Assembly (NCBI RefSeq): GCF_003258865.1
Contig: NZ_NPEX01000009.1
Location: forward strand, 1-53,380
DNA from: Rhodoplanes roseus
GTDB taxonomy: Bacteria; Pseudomonadota; Alphaproteobacteria; Rhizobiales; Xanthobacteraceae
Length of the DNA: 53,380 bases
Direction: 5' to 3'
Positions 45,501-52,508 of this stretch are shown here, piece after piece. The first letter of the stretch is position 1. Each line of letters begins with the position of its first letter. The position numbers and the translations under genes are program-made. Below the pieces are notes generated by a model, which saw only the letters and a list, made by a program, of their open reading frames with translations, did no database searches and had not been told where the DNA came from.

Positions 45501-47629
45501 ATCGCGGCCACTGGAGAATCGGAGGCATGCGCCGGCCCGCACAGCTCGACGACGATCGCCTCGACGGTCGGGCAGTCGAACGCGAAGGTCTGCGGCAGCG
45601 TGCGGCCGCAACGCCGTCCCAGCGCGGCCGCGAGCTCGACCGCGTCGATCGAGGAGAGCCCGAGCTCGCCGAAGCCGCGATCAAGCGCGAGGTCACCCGC
45701 CGGGAGCCCGAGCCTGTCGGCGAGCCAGGTGCGCAGCCAGGGCCGCAGCGCCGCCCGGTCGTCCGCCGCGATGGCCATGCGATCGTCAGCCGCGACGTCC
45801 GGTGGCGCCGGCGCGGGCGCCGGCGCCGTGTCGAGCCGCTGGTTCGTGCCCGGCTGCCACTCGGCGACGACCGGGAGCTTGCCGTCGCGCCATGCACGAC
45901 AGTTCGCCGAGCGCTGGATCTTGCCGCTCGACGTCCGCAGCACGGCACCCGGCTCCACCAGCACGATGCGGGCGAGCCGCAACTCGAGCTCCTGCCAGAC
46001 CGCGGTGCTGATCGCGCTGAACAGCGGCGCCGGATCGGCACGGCGCTGCGTGCGCTCGAGCTCCTGGATCAGCACGACCTGCTCGGCGCCGTGCGGGTCC
46101 GAGACGCTGAACGCGGCGCCGTTGCCCACCCGCAGGGCGGGATGGGCCGCCTGCGCGACTCGCTCGATGTCCTGTGGATAATGGTTGGCGCCGTTGACGA
46201 TGATCAGGTCCTTGATGCGTCCGGTGACGCACAGCTCGTCGCCGATCAGTGCGCCGAGGTCGCCGGTGCGCAAATAGCCGTCCCGATCGCCCTCGCCGGC
46301 GATGCGGATCCCGAAGGTGGCCGCGGTCTCCTCGCTGCGGCGCCAGTAGCCGCGGGCGATCGTCGGTCCGCCGACCCAAATCTCGCCGACCCGGTCGGGC
46401 GGCAGCCGCCGCCGCGTCTCCGGATCGACGATGGCGACCGGAACGTCGGCCAGCGGCGCGCCGCACCCGGCGACCAGGCGCCGCTTCGGGGCGGACGGCT
46501 CGGCTTCGACGATGCGGCCCTGCTCGAGGGCGGCGGGATCGAGCCCGAACATCCGCGGCGTCGCTCCGGTCGGGCTCGCCGTGACGGCGAGAGTCGATTC
46601 CGCGAGCCCGTAAGCCGGTGCGAAGGCCTCGCGGCGAAAGCCGTGCGGGCCGAAGGTGGCGACGAAGCTCTCGACGACCCCCGGATCGATCGGTTCGGCC
46701 GCGTTCATCGCCATCGTCAGCGACGACAGGTCGAGACCGTTTCGCTGGTCCGGCGTGATCCGGCGATTGCACAGGTCATAGGCGAAGCTCGGCGCCGCCG
46801 TATGGGTGCCGCGGAACCGGGTGATCGCCTCCAGCCACAGCGACGGCCGTTGCAGGAAGCTGTTCGGCGCCATCTGCACCACCGGACAGCCGGAGAACAG
46901 CGGCTGCAGGAGCCCGAAGATCAGGCCGAGATCGTGGAAGGCCGGCAGCCACGTGACCATGGTGCTGGCGGGCGAGATCGCCCATACGGCTTCCATGCGG
47001 ACGAGGTCGGCGATCAGGTTGCGATGGCTGACCTCGACGCCCTTGGGCAGCGCCGTCGAGCCGGACGTGTATTGAAGGAAGCAGATGGCGTCCGGGTCGA
47101 CGTCGCGCAGCGGGGCCGCGAGGGCGGCGGTCCCGGCATCCGGGCCGATCACATCGGGCCCATCCGCCAGCGCGTCGAGATCCTGCCATCGGAGGGCGCC
47201 GAGGACGGGGCTGTCGGCCCGCCATCGTCCGACCGACTCGGCGACGCCGCCGCCGGTGAGGGCGAGACGGGCGCCGCAGTCGGCGGCGACGCCCTGGAGC
47301 CGCTCGATCAGCCGATGCCGGCGAGGCGGATTGATCGGCACGGCGAGGCGCCCCGACCATTGGCAGGCGAGGAATGCGACCAGGAAGTCGACGCAGGGGT
47401 GAAACACCAGCAGCAACGGGTCGCCGGGTGCGCTCGCCTGCTCGAGGAAGGCCGCGACTCTCGCGGTTCGTGCCGCCAGGGCGGGTGCCGACCGGCGCTC
47501 CGCGACGGCACCGACGCTGTCGAGGAACGTGATCGACCAGCCGCCCGTCGCATCCGCGGCGAGCGCCGCCAGCCGGGCGGCGATCGAGCGAGCCTCGCGT
47601 CCGGTGTCGCCCGCGATGGCCGCACTCAT
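36587..47629 (-). CDS. Hybrid PKS-NRPS: FAAL-ACP-KS-AT-ACP-AMT-C-A-PCP-E
   Basis: The 3,680-residue synthase has these domains in order. FAAL 1-595 (YTSGST 187-192, NHYPQDIE near 482). ACP 625-697 (Ser660). KS 725-1135 with Cys883, His1018 and His1056 all intact. AT 1240-1560 with Ser1332 in GHSLG and HAFH at 1432-1435, which predicts malonyl-CoA. ACP 1620-1695 (Ser1654). Class III aminotransferase 1740-2180 with PLP-Lys2018. C domain 2198-2625 (PHIATDG, catalytic His2328). A domain 2630-3120. PCP 3145-3220 (Ser3183). Epimerase 3235-3665 (HHLVFD 3362-3367, EGHGRE 3494-3499). No KR or TE is present. The layout loads a fatty acid, extends it once, turns the beta-keto group into beta-amino, then joins one amino acid and epimerises it. 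Its ATG overlaps the ABC gene's TGA as ATGA. Confidence 0.95.
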   Translation of the reverse strand: MSAAIAGDTGREARSIAARLAALAADATGGWSITFLDSVGAVAERRSAPALAARTARVAAFLEQASAPGDPLLLVFHPCVDFLVAFLACQWSGRLAVPINPPRRHRLIERLQGVAADCGARLALTGGGVAESVGRWRADSPVLGALRWQDLDALADGPDVIGPDAGTAALAAPLRDVDPDAICFLQYTSGSTALPKGVEVSHRNLIADLVRMEAVWAISPASTMVTWLPAFHDLGLIFGLLQPLFSGCPVVQMAPNSFLQRPSLWLEAITRFRGTHTAAPSFAYDLCNRRITPDQRNGLDLSSLTMAMNAAEPIDPGVVESFVATFGPHGFRREAFAPAYGLAESTLAVTASPTGATPRMFGLDPAALEQGRIVEAEPSAPKRRLVAGCGAPLADVPVAIVDPETRRRLPPDRVGEIWVGGPTIARGYWRRSEETAATFGIRIAGEGDRDGYLRTGDLGALIGDELCVTGRIKDLIIVNGANHYPQDIERVAQAAHPALRVGNGAAFSVSDPHGAEQVVLIQELERTQRRADPAPLFSAISTAVWQELELRLARIVLVEPGAVLRTSSGKIQRSANCRAWRDGKLPVVAEWQPGTNQRLDTAPAPAPAPPDVAADDRMAIAADDRAALRPWLRTWLADRLGLPAGDLALDRGFGELGLSSIDAVELAAALGRRCGRTLPQTFAFDCPTVEAIVVELCGPAHASDSPVAAMAAERPARPRGDGAAEAAAVAIVGLSARVAGAASAVDFAAMLFCAGTGVRPAPADRPDAAGLPPAGYVDGVDRFDAGFFGLRPDEADAMDPQHRLALMLAWHALEDAGYADPARRPRRTGIFLGLGANDYETRFRLDEALSPSTILGNAGSVAAGRIAHWLDVTGPALVIDTACSSSLVAVHAACRALRTGECDLALAGGVNLVLDPAVTDALAAAGMLGPGHACRTFDAAADGYVRGEGGALVVLERLADAEHRRDRIRAVLRGSAVNHDGRASALTAPSRTAQHAVVTAALADAGLDPADVQAVECHGTGTPLGDPIEVHALADAYGPGRTAPLLIGSVKTNIGHLEAAAGIAGLVKTVLALEAGRLPATLHQSRPNPRIAWDDLPVRVVAETTDWPSGARRRAGVSSFGFSGTNAHVIVEAAPEQAVRCADLDDPADRTGGVLPCILPLSAHDQDGLRRLAAALVDHMSAHPEIGLASVATALAVGRGRFRHRGAVLARRRDEAIDGLQAIADGGEPAAGAIGTTLPERPRVAFLFSGQGSQWPGMAADYHAADPAFRAAVDSAGRRLGIDLPGLMTDPAAGDRLTDTAHAQPALFLLEHALAVRLAACGVRPDILAGHSLGEWSAACIAGMVSFDDALDAVATRGRLMGALPRTGAMAAVFAPPERVAPLVERHRPHLDIAAVNAPDETVVSGDHTAVEALCAELSAAGIGVQTLRTSHAFHSHLMDPAVAPFVSAVGRLPLGPPRVPVVSNVTATTEAAFTDPAYWGRQIRAPVRFADSLQAIAAHGATIVVEIGPAASLLTLAQRAPGFAGKDTRFVPTMRRNRAATETMALALCRLFVAGLDIAWPTLAPASARASLPGYPFADERHWIAAVPRAGRSRPEPRIAVAAPASTSFAAPAHPLAEAEVRAAVVAGLKRSLQLDDAAVTSDTGFFALGVDSLALTEALASIERRWRIGIPRRELFENLGTPRALVDRVVREALAKAAADPTAPAPGQSTALPSALRPHPIVPPQPEPTPPPQALDERARGLVADFAARYVARSAASRRQREHFGGVLADARAVAGFRPDTKSMLYPIIGVKGAGSHVGDADGNDYVDLTMGFGVQLLGHNHPVVVEAIGRQLAEQGLFLGPQADKAGEAAALIARVTGNERVVFCNTGTEAVMTALRLARHATGRSRVAMFAGSYHGHFDGTLARTGPDGVGAPLAGGTPPGMLHDVIVLDYADPQASQAALEAVAGDLAAVIVEPVQSRRPGLQPRDFLQWLRDFTTRAGIALIFDEVLLGFRVALGGAQAWAGVRADIVTYGKIVGGGLPIGVVAGRRTFLDGIDGGVWPLDGAGGPAMERTFFAGTFNKNPLTMAAAVAVLRHLEAEGPALQERLNARTAAFCRRLDTALAAEGHALRVEQFASLFRFNGGGDLFYNQLVARGVYVWEGRTCFLSTAHTDADLDHVAAAVLDSARALREAGLMRSADRPASGAPAGPSPGPSDITVATSPGQQALWVLAAFSPESAAGYNQSLVLRLPGVPDAAAMGAALADLIARHESLRMGFADGGAEATIAPAAVATLEEVSLPDAGAAAAWVSDAATRPFDLAHPPLLRAALLRVGGDRADIVLIQPHIATDGWSMQVLADELAKLYVGRLAGVPADLPTPVPYRRFADAARAVATDPAAEAHWRSVFATLPPVLDLPSDRPRPPLQTFAGGQVRHRVPAALATALGEQVRANSCSLFTLCLAAYGRLLSELSGADDLAVAIFAAGQPMVGAPGLTGYCVSTVPVRLTGMSSASRADVIAITRTAMAQAMAYPAFPFASIVKACGVRRDPSRPPLASVAFNLDRVAPLAPFGDLHPTVSVNAHGNVRWDLAFNLQAEQDGITIEANFNSDLFDPVRVERWVVRYRDILEEVAGLVASWPARPPGAAGARTIADLVAASAATRPDGAAVVDRDGPLSWCTLEQASGTLAARLAALGVGRGDRVAFCLARGAGPVVAMAATSRLGAAFVPLDPDYPAGYRLAVLADSGAKVLIVDETAGDEPMPVPAVAWSRTSVRDAAVLTPPPRDEAAASDLAYILFTSGSTGRPKGVMVSCAAIDGYAGAMLDRLALPAPAVFAIVTSFAADLGYTSVLGALASGGTLAVVDAPTASDPAALAAFVRRHPIDVMKIVPSHLAALLATPEAADLLPRRALICGGDVLGFDLVDRLRALKPGLRIFNHYGPTETTIGCTMVEVTDALPRPADGRVPIGRALDGALIDIVDAAGDPVAPGETGEIRVQGTGVALGYVGNDIAGRSGFRTGPDRRAYLTGDLGRMTDDGLVHFLGRKDDMVKIRGHRVDPNGVATAIRACPGVGDAAVLVDRNDDGSARLVAAAVAPGHTTDSLGALIAERLPPAQRPAVLAIVAALPLTANGKVDRAALLGLLAPAQRRSAASPTGAAAPSTRTDAGLGPLATLLALWQELFGAPGGSAEVIGPDDDFFALGGDSIMAIRLAGKARAAGWLVSPAQIFTCPTPSALAAVVQPVPGAAAADRAPLADPVPLTPIQRWFMAIGMPHRGRWALTAVFELPDGAHEDAVRGALSGAVRRHDALRTRLLAEEPPRQQAAPGDAEPVFEVVVLDEAADLHAEENAMADRLVARLDPEAGVACGAGMIVAGAARRIVLAVHHLVFDVVSWGILADDLAAVLASPPRPVPAPATAWTWWCRHQADAAVAFAAERPYWQQVEARGSAAVPLDRAAVPDLEGGAWSREDRFDRELAAPLLGGLFDRFGLQPHEAVLALVAKPLFAWAGGPVTIDLEGHGREAPDPAIDLSRTIGWFTTRHPVALPTATTADPKGWLIAVKEALRAVPRRGMGHGVLRHVGGLGSGSRPQVSFNFVGDLGRFGHHGLKLLRLGAGRERDPRAERPHRLAFNAWLDDGALVVRCEFGAGHEAATGDRLLEAIRSEATAFRALAAASESLYSPSDFSGIDMSQDELDALVADLGG

Positions 47630-50409
47630 TGCTGCTGGGCCAGATCCTGCAGCTTCCGCCATGCGAAATGCTCCATCATCGCGTCGTAGCGGGTGGTCAG
47701 TGCCGGCACGATCAGGCGCTCCACCTCGGGCGACTGGTCGAGCAGTGTGCGAAGCGACTTCCGATCGAGGGTGAGCACCCGGCACGGCGTGCGCGTCACG
47801 ACTCTAGTCGGCTCCTCGGCGTTTTCGAGCGCCGCATAGTCTCCCACCGCGTCGCCGGCCTCCAGCACGGCGACCGGCAGCACGGTGCCGTCCGGCATGT
47901 GGATGCTCTCCTGGGCCTCGCCCTGGGTGATGAAGACGAGGCGCTCGGCCGGCCGACCCTCCTCGGCCAGGACCGTCCCGGCCGGGATCGATCCGACCGT
48001 CATGGCGTCGAGCAGTGTCTCCAGGAAAGTCTCCGGCACGCTCTTGAGCAGCGGCCGCGTCCGCATCCGCTCGAGCAGCACGGCGCGCGGTACCGCGGCC
48101 TCCGATCCGGCGATGACGCTGCGCTGCCAGAGGTCTGCGTAGACGCCACCGGCGGCGAGCAGCGCGGCGTGCGTCCCGGTCTCGACCAGATGCCCGCCCT
48201 TGACGACGCAAACCAGCTCGGCGTGCTCGCATTGGGTGAGGTCGTGCGTGACCTCGAGGACGGTCCGGCCGACTCCGATCTTCCGCAACGTCTCCTGCAC
48301 GGCGGCGCGGCTCGTCGGGTCGAGTGCCGAGGTCGGCTCGTCGAGCAGCAGGATCTGCGGGTTGCGAAGCAGCGCGCGGGCGATGACGACGCGCTGGCGC
48401 TGGCCACCGGACAGCTTGCTGCCGCCCTCGCCGACATCGGTGTCGTAGCCGTCGCTCAGTGCCATGACGATGTCGTGCAGGTCGGCGGCCTTGGCGGCCG
48501 CCACGACCTCGTCGTCGGTGGCGTCGAGCTTGCCGCGGCGGATGTTCTCCCGCACGGACGCCTGGAACAGCAGCGTGTCCTGCGGCACCAGGGAGATCAG
48601 CGAGCGGATCTGCTCCTCGCCGAGCATCCGCAGGTCGACATTGTTCAGCCTGACATGCCCGCTCGAGGGCGAGAACTGGTTCTCGATCAGGCGCAGCACC
48701 GTGCTCTTCCCGGACCCCGAAGGACCGACGATCATCACGTGCTTCGGGCAGTCGAAGGACAGGGACATCTGGTCGAGAGCCTTGCTGCCGCCGTCGTAGC
48801 TGAAGCTGACGCGGTCGAAGCTGACCGTCCGCACCGGGCCGTCGAGCCGCTCGGGCTTCTCCGGGTCCGGGATGGCGTCGGGCTTGCGCAGGAGAGATTC
48901 GACGCGTTCGAGACCGCCGATGCCCTGAATCAGCAACGGGAGTTGCGCCCCGATGAAGCCGGCCGCCCCGCCGATCGTGAGCAGCAGGGTGATGAAGGCG
49001 ACGATCGTGCCGGACGACACCACGCCCTCGACCGACTGCACGGCGCCCAGGCCGATCACTAGCAGTTGCGCCGCGCTGACGCCGAAACTGGTGATGCGGC
49101 CGACGATCCCCGACGAGAAATACTGATGATAGCTCGACGTGAACAGCTGGCCGAGCTGGGCCGAGAACAGGCTCGACTGCATGTCCCGCAGGCCGAAGAT
49201 GCGGACGACCCGCTGCATGAGCAGGGTCTCCTTGACGATATGGGCGAGCTTGGCGTCCTCGGCGCCGCGCTCGTAGTTGCGCCGCACGGCGCGGCGGCTG
49301 AACTCCCGGGGCAGCCAGAAGGCGAGGAACAGCGACACGAGTGTCGCGACGGCGAGCTGCCGGTCGAGCGTGAAGGCGACCACGACGGAGCCGATCAGGA
49401 TCAGGCCCTTCGAGAACAGGCCCGGCACCGCCCAGATGACAGCTTTCTCCACCACGGTGAGGTCGTTGGAGAAGTCGGCGATGATCTCGTCGGTGTCGGA
49501 GCTGGCCAGCTCGCGGGCGTCGATGTTGTTGATCTTGTCGAACATGCGGGACCGCATGTCGTTGACGATGCGCGGTCCGAGCCGGGCCACCGTGTAGTCC
49601 AGCAGCACGCCGAAGGCGGACGAGAACAGGAAGCCCACCGTCAGGTACATCAGGTAGGTTTCGATGACGTGGACGTTGCTGACCTTGATGCCCTCGTCGA
49701 ACAGCGATTGCAGCCAGACCGGCACCTTGACGGCGTAGAGAATCTGGACCGCGTTGGCGATCAGGAACAGGGCGAGGAGGGTCTTGTAGCGCGTCGCGGC
49801 CCGCGTCACCCACATGATCAGGTAGGCCGGAGACTTGTCGGAGTGGCCGGACTTGATGGTTTCCTGCCAGGCGACCTCGAGCGCGCCGGCCGAGATGCCG
49901 ACCACAGCCCGGCTCGCCATGTCGACCGACCCGTCGACTCCCATGGCGTGCCCGAAGCCGAGGAGCCCACTCGGTCCCTGCGTGGCGAGGAGGTATTCCA
50001 CGAAGGCGGCGGCCCGGCGGACGTCCTCCGGACTCACCTCGGGCAGTTGCAGCCGGCTGGCGAGCCCGGCGAGATCGCGGGCGTCCTCACGCCGAATGCG
50101 CACCGGTGGGGGCTTGCGGCCGTCCTCGCGGGTGACCTCGAGCAGCACGGAATGCAGAAGGCCGAGCCCGAGCAGACCCCAGGCGCCGCTCGGGAGCGCG
50201 AGCTTGTAGGTGAACACGTGACGGACGAGGCGGCGCACCGGGTCGCGCCGCGCCTCGTCGGGATCGGCGGCCATCGCGGCCTCGATGAAGCTCGCGTCGT
50301 TGGTCAAGGCGAGACGGTCGCAGACCAGCCCGTAAAGGCGCCGCAGCCTGTGCTGGAGCTCATCCGCGGTGTCGTGCTTCCTGAGCCAGTCGAGTTGCAG
50401 GATGGACAT
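47626..50409 (-). CDS. ABC exporter with N-terminal extension and C-terminal cNMP-binding-like domain
   Basis: The 927-residue protein has an uncharacterised helical region at 1-195, six TM helices at about 200-500, and an ATPase with Walker A GPSGSGKST (562-570), signature LSGGQ (666-670) and Walker B ending Asp690-Glu691. Residues about 765-905 look like a cyclic-nucleotide-binding or Crp-like beta-barrel (RPAERLVFITQGEAQ, GDAVGDYAALENAEEPTRV). It is a full half-transporter acting as a homodimer and likely exports the synthase product. It is translationally coupled to the synthase by ATGA. Start at 50409 is the first Met (MSILQLDWLRK). Confidence 0.92.
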   Translation of the reverse strand: MSILQLDWLRKHDTADELQHRLRRLYGLVCDRLALTNDASFIEAAMAADPDEARRDPVRRLVRHVFTYKLALPSGAWGLLGLGLLHSVLLEVTREDGRKPPPVRIRREDARDLAGLASRLQLPEVSPEDVRRAAAFVEYLLATQGPSGLLGFGHAMGVDGSVDMASRAVVGISAGALEVAWQETIKSGHSDKSPAYLIMWVTRAATRYKTLLALFLIANAVQILYAVKVPVWLQSLFDEGIKVSNVHVIETYLMYLTVGFLFSSAFGVLLDYTVARLGPRIVNDMRSRMFDKINNIDARELASSDTDEIIADFSNDLTVVEKAVIWAVPGLFSKGLILIGSVVVAFTLDRQLAVATLVSLFLAFWLPREFSRRAVRRNYERGAEDAKLAHIVKETLLMQRVVRIFGLRDMQSSLFSAQLGQLFTSSYHQYFSSGIVGRITSFGVSAAQLLVIGLGAVQSVEGVVSSGTIVAFITLLLTIGGAAGFIGAQLPLLIQGIGGLERVESLLRKPDAIPDPEKPERLDGPVRTVSFDRVSFSYDGGSKALDQMSLSFDCPKHVMIVGPSGSGKSTVLRLIENQFSPSSGHVRLNNVDLRMLGEEQIRSLISLVPQDTLLFQASVRENIRRGKLDATDDEVVAAAKAADLHDIVMALSDGYDTDVGEGGSKLSGGQRQRVVIARALLRNPQILLLDEPTSALDPTSRAAVQETLRKIGVGRTVLEVTHDLTQCEHAELVCVVKGGHLVETGTHAALLAAGGVYADLWQRSVIAGSEAAVPRAVLLERMRTRPLLKSVPETFLETLLDAMTVGSIPAGTVLAEEGRPAERLVFITQGEAQESIHMPDGTVLPVAVLEAGDAVGDYAALENAEEPTRVVTRTPCRVLTLDRKSLRTLLDQSPEVERLIVPALTTRYDAMMEHFAWRKLQDLAQQQ

Positions 50410-50465
50410 GGACGCCCTTCGAGGTTTCAAGCCAAAGTATGAACGGTGAGGGGCACCTGACGCCG

Positions 50466-51434
50466 TCACGGCCCCGGGGCCTCGCCGAACCGCCCGCGTG
50501 TCCGCTGCAGCGATGCCGACGCGGCCGGTTTCACCGTGTCGCCGAAAGCGAGAGGCGCGTCGGTCTCCGGCCGGTCCGGTTCTCGCGGGTCCGTGTCGCG
50601 CAGGTCCGTGTCGCGCAGCTCCATGTCGCGCAGGTCGAACAGGCGGGTCAGCAGGGTGCCCAGGGCCGGGGCGGCGTCGAGCCAGGGGAAATGGCCGGCA
50701 TCCAGCGCGACGATCCGGATCGGCGTCGCACCGACCTCCTGCCAGGCCGCGAGCTCCTCGGCCGAGACCGAAACGTCGCGCAGCAGGTGGATCGCCGTGA
50801 CGGCGCAATGCAGCCGGGTCGGCGTCGACAGCCGATAGGTCTCGCACATCTCGAGATCCGCCCGCAGCGCGGCGTCCTGGCGATCCGACGCGACCGGATC
50901 GAGATCCTTGAAGATCTGTCCGACCCGCTCGTTCAGCTCGGCCCGGAGATGCGTCATCGGCAGTCGGTGCAACGGCGGGTCGGACGGCGGCAGGCTCGGC
51001 GACCTGAAACCCGACACGACCAGATGCAGGTCGGGCCGGTCGTGAGCGTTCACGGGCCGCAGTTCGAGCTCCCGCGCCACCTCGAAAGCGAGCAGGGCGC
51101 CGAAGCTGTTCCCGAGCAGGACGAGCTTTGTAGGACAAGCAGGCGCGATCGCCGCGATCTCCTCGGCGATCTGCCGGGCGATGGTGTTCAGGTCGCGGTC
51201 CGGTTCGTCGGACATCAGCGGATCGTGACCGCGAAGCGCGACCGTGGCGAAACCGACCCGATCCGGTAGAGACCGGGCTAGCCGGGCGCCGGAGAGGACC
51301 GAGCCTCCGGCATGCGGAAAGGCGACGATCAGATGCGCCGCACCATGGGGCCGGCGCATCCACCGCACCAGCGGCGCCGCCGCCGTGTGTGGTGGGGGCT
51401 GGGTTGTATGCAAAGTCCGGATCGGGTCGGTCAC
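50466..51434 (-). CDS. Type II thioesterase (alpha/beta hydrolase)
   Basis: The 322-residue protein follows the type II thioesterase pattern: IVAFPHAGGSVLSGARLA, catalytic Ser110 in LLGNSFGALLAFE, Asp220 in HLLRDVSVSAEE and His248 in DAGHFPWL. Such enzymes clear blocked carrier proteins, but the synthase has no TE, so this one may also release the product. The last 55 residues extend past the normal end and include an acidic/basic repeat (L-R-D-x-x). GTG at 51434 is chosen because CGGAGGG lies 5-6 nt upstream; GTG at 51461 has no such site. It is the first gene of the operon, 56 bp before the exporter. Confidence 0.88.
   Translation of the reverse strand: MTDPIRTLHTTQPPPHTAAAPLVRWMRRPHGAAHLIVAFPHAGGSVLSGARLARSLPDRVGFATVALRGHDPLMSDEPDRDLNTIARQIAEEIAAIAPACPTKLVLLGNSFGALLAFEVARELELRPVNAHDRPDLHLVVSGFRSPSLPPSDPPLHRLPMTHLRAELNERVGQIFKDLDPVASDRQDAALRADLEMCETYRLSTPTRLHCAVTAIHLLRDVSVSAEELAAWQEVGATPIRIVALDAGHFPWLDAAPALGTLLTRLFDLRDMELRDTDLRDTDPREPDRPETDAPLAFGDTVKPAASASLQRTRGRFGEAPGP
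50589..50633. repeat. 15-bp tandem repeat (3 copies) in thioesterase gene
   Basis: GTCCGTGTCGCGCAG occurs at 50589-50603 and 50604-50618, with a variant (CTCCATGTCGCGCAG) at 50619-50633. It encodes the L-R-D-x-x repeat in the C-terminal tail. Being a multiple of three, the repeat can change copy number in frame. Confidence 0.85.
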
Positions 51435-51641
51435 GCCGGCCCTCCGCAGCGGAACCAGCACTCGACCGCGACGAGATGTCGCATCGCGCAGGCGTGTCGA
51501 ATCTTTGCTCTCATGGTCCCGTCACGCGTGTCCTATGGCCTGTGTCTGCTCTGAGTAACGAGTGATTGGTGAGTGCCGAGTTATCAATGGCCTCACTGCC
51601 TCGAATGCGTCTTCTTCACGCCTCTCATCGGAGCACGATCC
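51435..51641. promoter_or_regulatory. Divergent promoter region of the biosynthetic cluster
   Basis: This 207-bp gap separates the thioesterase operon (minus) from the PhyH gene (plus) and must hold both promoters. It is less GC-rich than the flanks, with the short word GAGTGATTGGTGAGTGCC near 51560-51577. I cannot assign clear -35 and -10 boxes. No regulator gene is linked. Confidence 0.5.
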
Positions 51642-52508
51642 ATGCCGGCCCAGGCGGCACGCCTTCCTCGTGACGTGATCGAAGCACTCGACCGGGACGG
51701 CGCGATCTGCTTGCGCGGTGCCTTCGATCCGGTCTGGATCGATCTCGCGGCTGAAGGCATTCGCCGGAATCTCGAGCATCCGACGACGATGTTCCAGCGC
51801 TTCGCGGCGGAGGGGCAGGGCGGCTTCTACTCCGACCTCTGGGCGCGCCGTCAGATCCCGCAGTTCGAGCGGTTTGCGCTCGAGTCGCCGGCGGCAGCCA
51901 TCGCGGCGCAGTGCCTGGGCGTCGACAAGGTCAGGCTGCTGCAGGACACCTGGTTCGTGAAGGTCCCGGGCACGCCGGTGCGGACGCCCTGGCATCACGA
52001 CAATGTCGTGCTCGGGCCGTTCTGCTCGATCTGGGTCGCCCTCGATCCGATCCCGCGTGACGCCACGCTGGAGTTCGTGCGCGGCTCGCACCGCTGGGAC
52101 CGCCTGTTCATGCCGGCGAGCTACTTCGACAACGGGAACGCTTCGCTTCCCGCCGTGGAGCAGTTCTACGACAAGTATCACGGCCGCTTCGACCTGTCGG
52201 AGAAGGCCGTCTTCTCCTTGGTGCCCGATATCGAGGCCAACCGCGACGACTACGAGATTCTGGGCTGGGATCTCGAACCCGGCGACTGCCTGGTGTTCCA
52301 CGCCCGCACGCTGCACGGATCGCCCGGCAACAGGCTGACTCACGATACGCGCCGCATGGTCACCCGCTGGGTCGACGAGACCGCGGTGCTGGCGCCACAC
52401 GGGGGCTCGGTGGTCGAGCGTCTGGCCGCCGAGGGGTTCGACGTCGACCTCGCCGTCGGCAGCCCGATTCGGGGCAGCCTTTTCCCCCTCGTCGAGCCCT
52501 TCTCCTGA
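51642..52508 (+). CDS. Phytanoyl-CoA dioxygenase (PhyH) family oxygenase
   Basis: The 288-residue protein is a non-haem Fe(II)/2-oxoglutarate oxygenase. The iron triad is visible as His118-x-Asp120 in TPWHHDN and His225 in ARTLHGSPGN, with Arg237/238 for 2-oxoglutarate. These enzymes hydroxylate acyl chains or amino acids. It is divergent from the thioesterase-exporter-synthase operon, so it probably tailors the fatty-acid or amino-acid part of that product. Start at 51642 follows GGAGCACGATCC; the in-frame ATG at 51573 adds an unlikely extension. Confidence 0.88.
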   Translation: MPAQAARLPRDVIEALDRDGAICLRGAFDPVWIDLAAEGIRRNLEHPTTMFQRFAAEGQGGFYSDLWARRQIPQFERFALESPAAAIAAQCLGVDKVRLLQDTWFVKVPGTPVRTPWHHDNVVLGPFCSIWVALDPIPRDATLEFVRGSHRWDRLFMPASYFDNGNASLPAVEQFYDKYHGRFDLSEKAVFSLVPDIEANRDDYEILGWDLEPGDCLVFHARTLHGSPGNRLTHDTRRMVTRWVDETAVLAPHGGSVVERLAAEGFDVDLAVGSPIRGSLFPLVEPFS

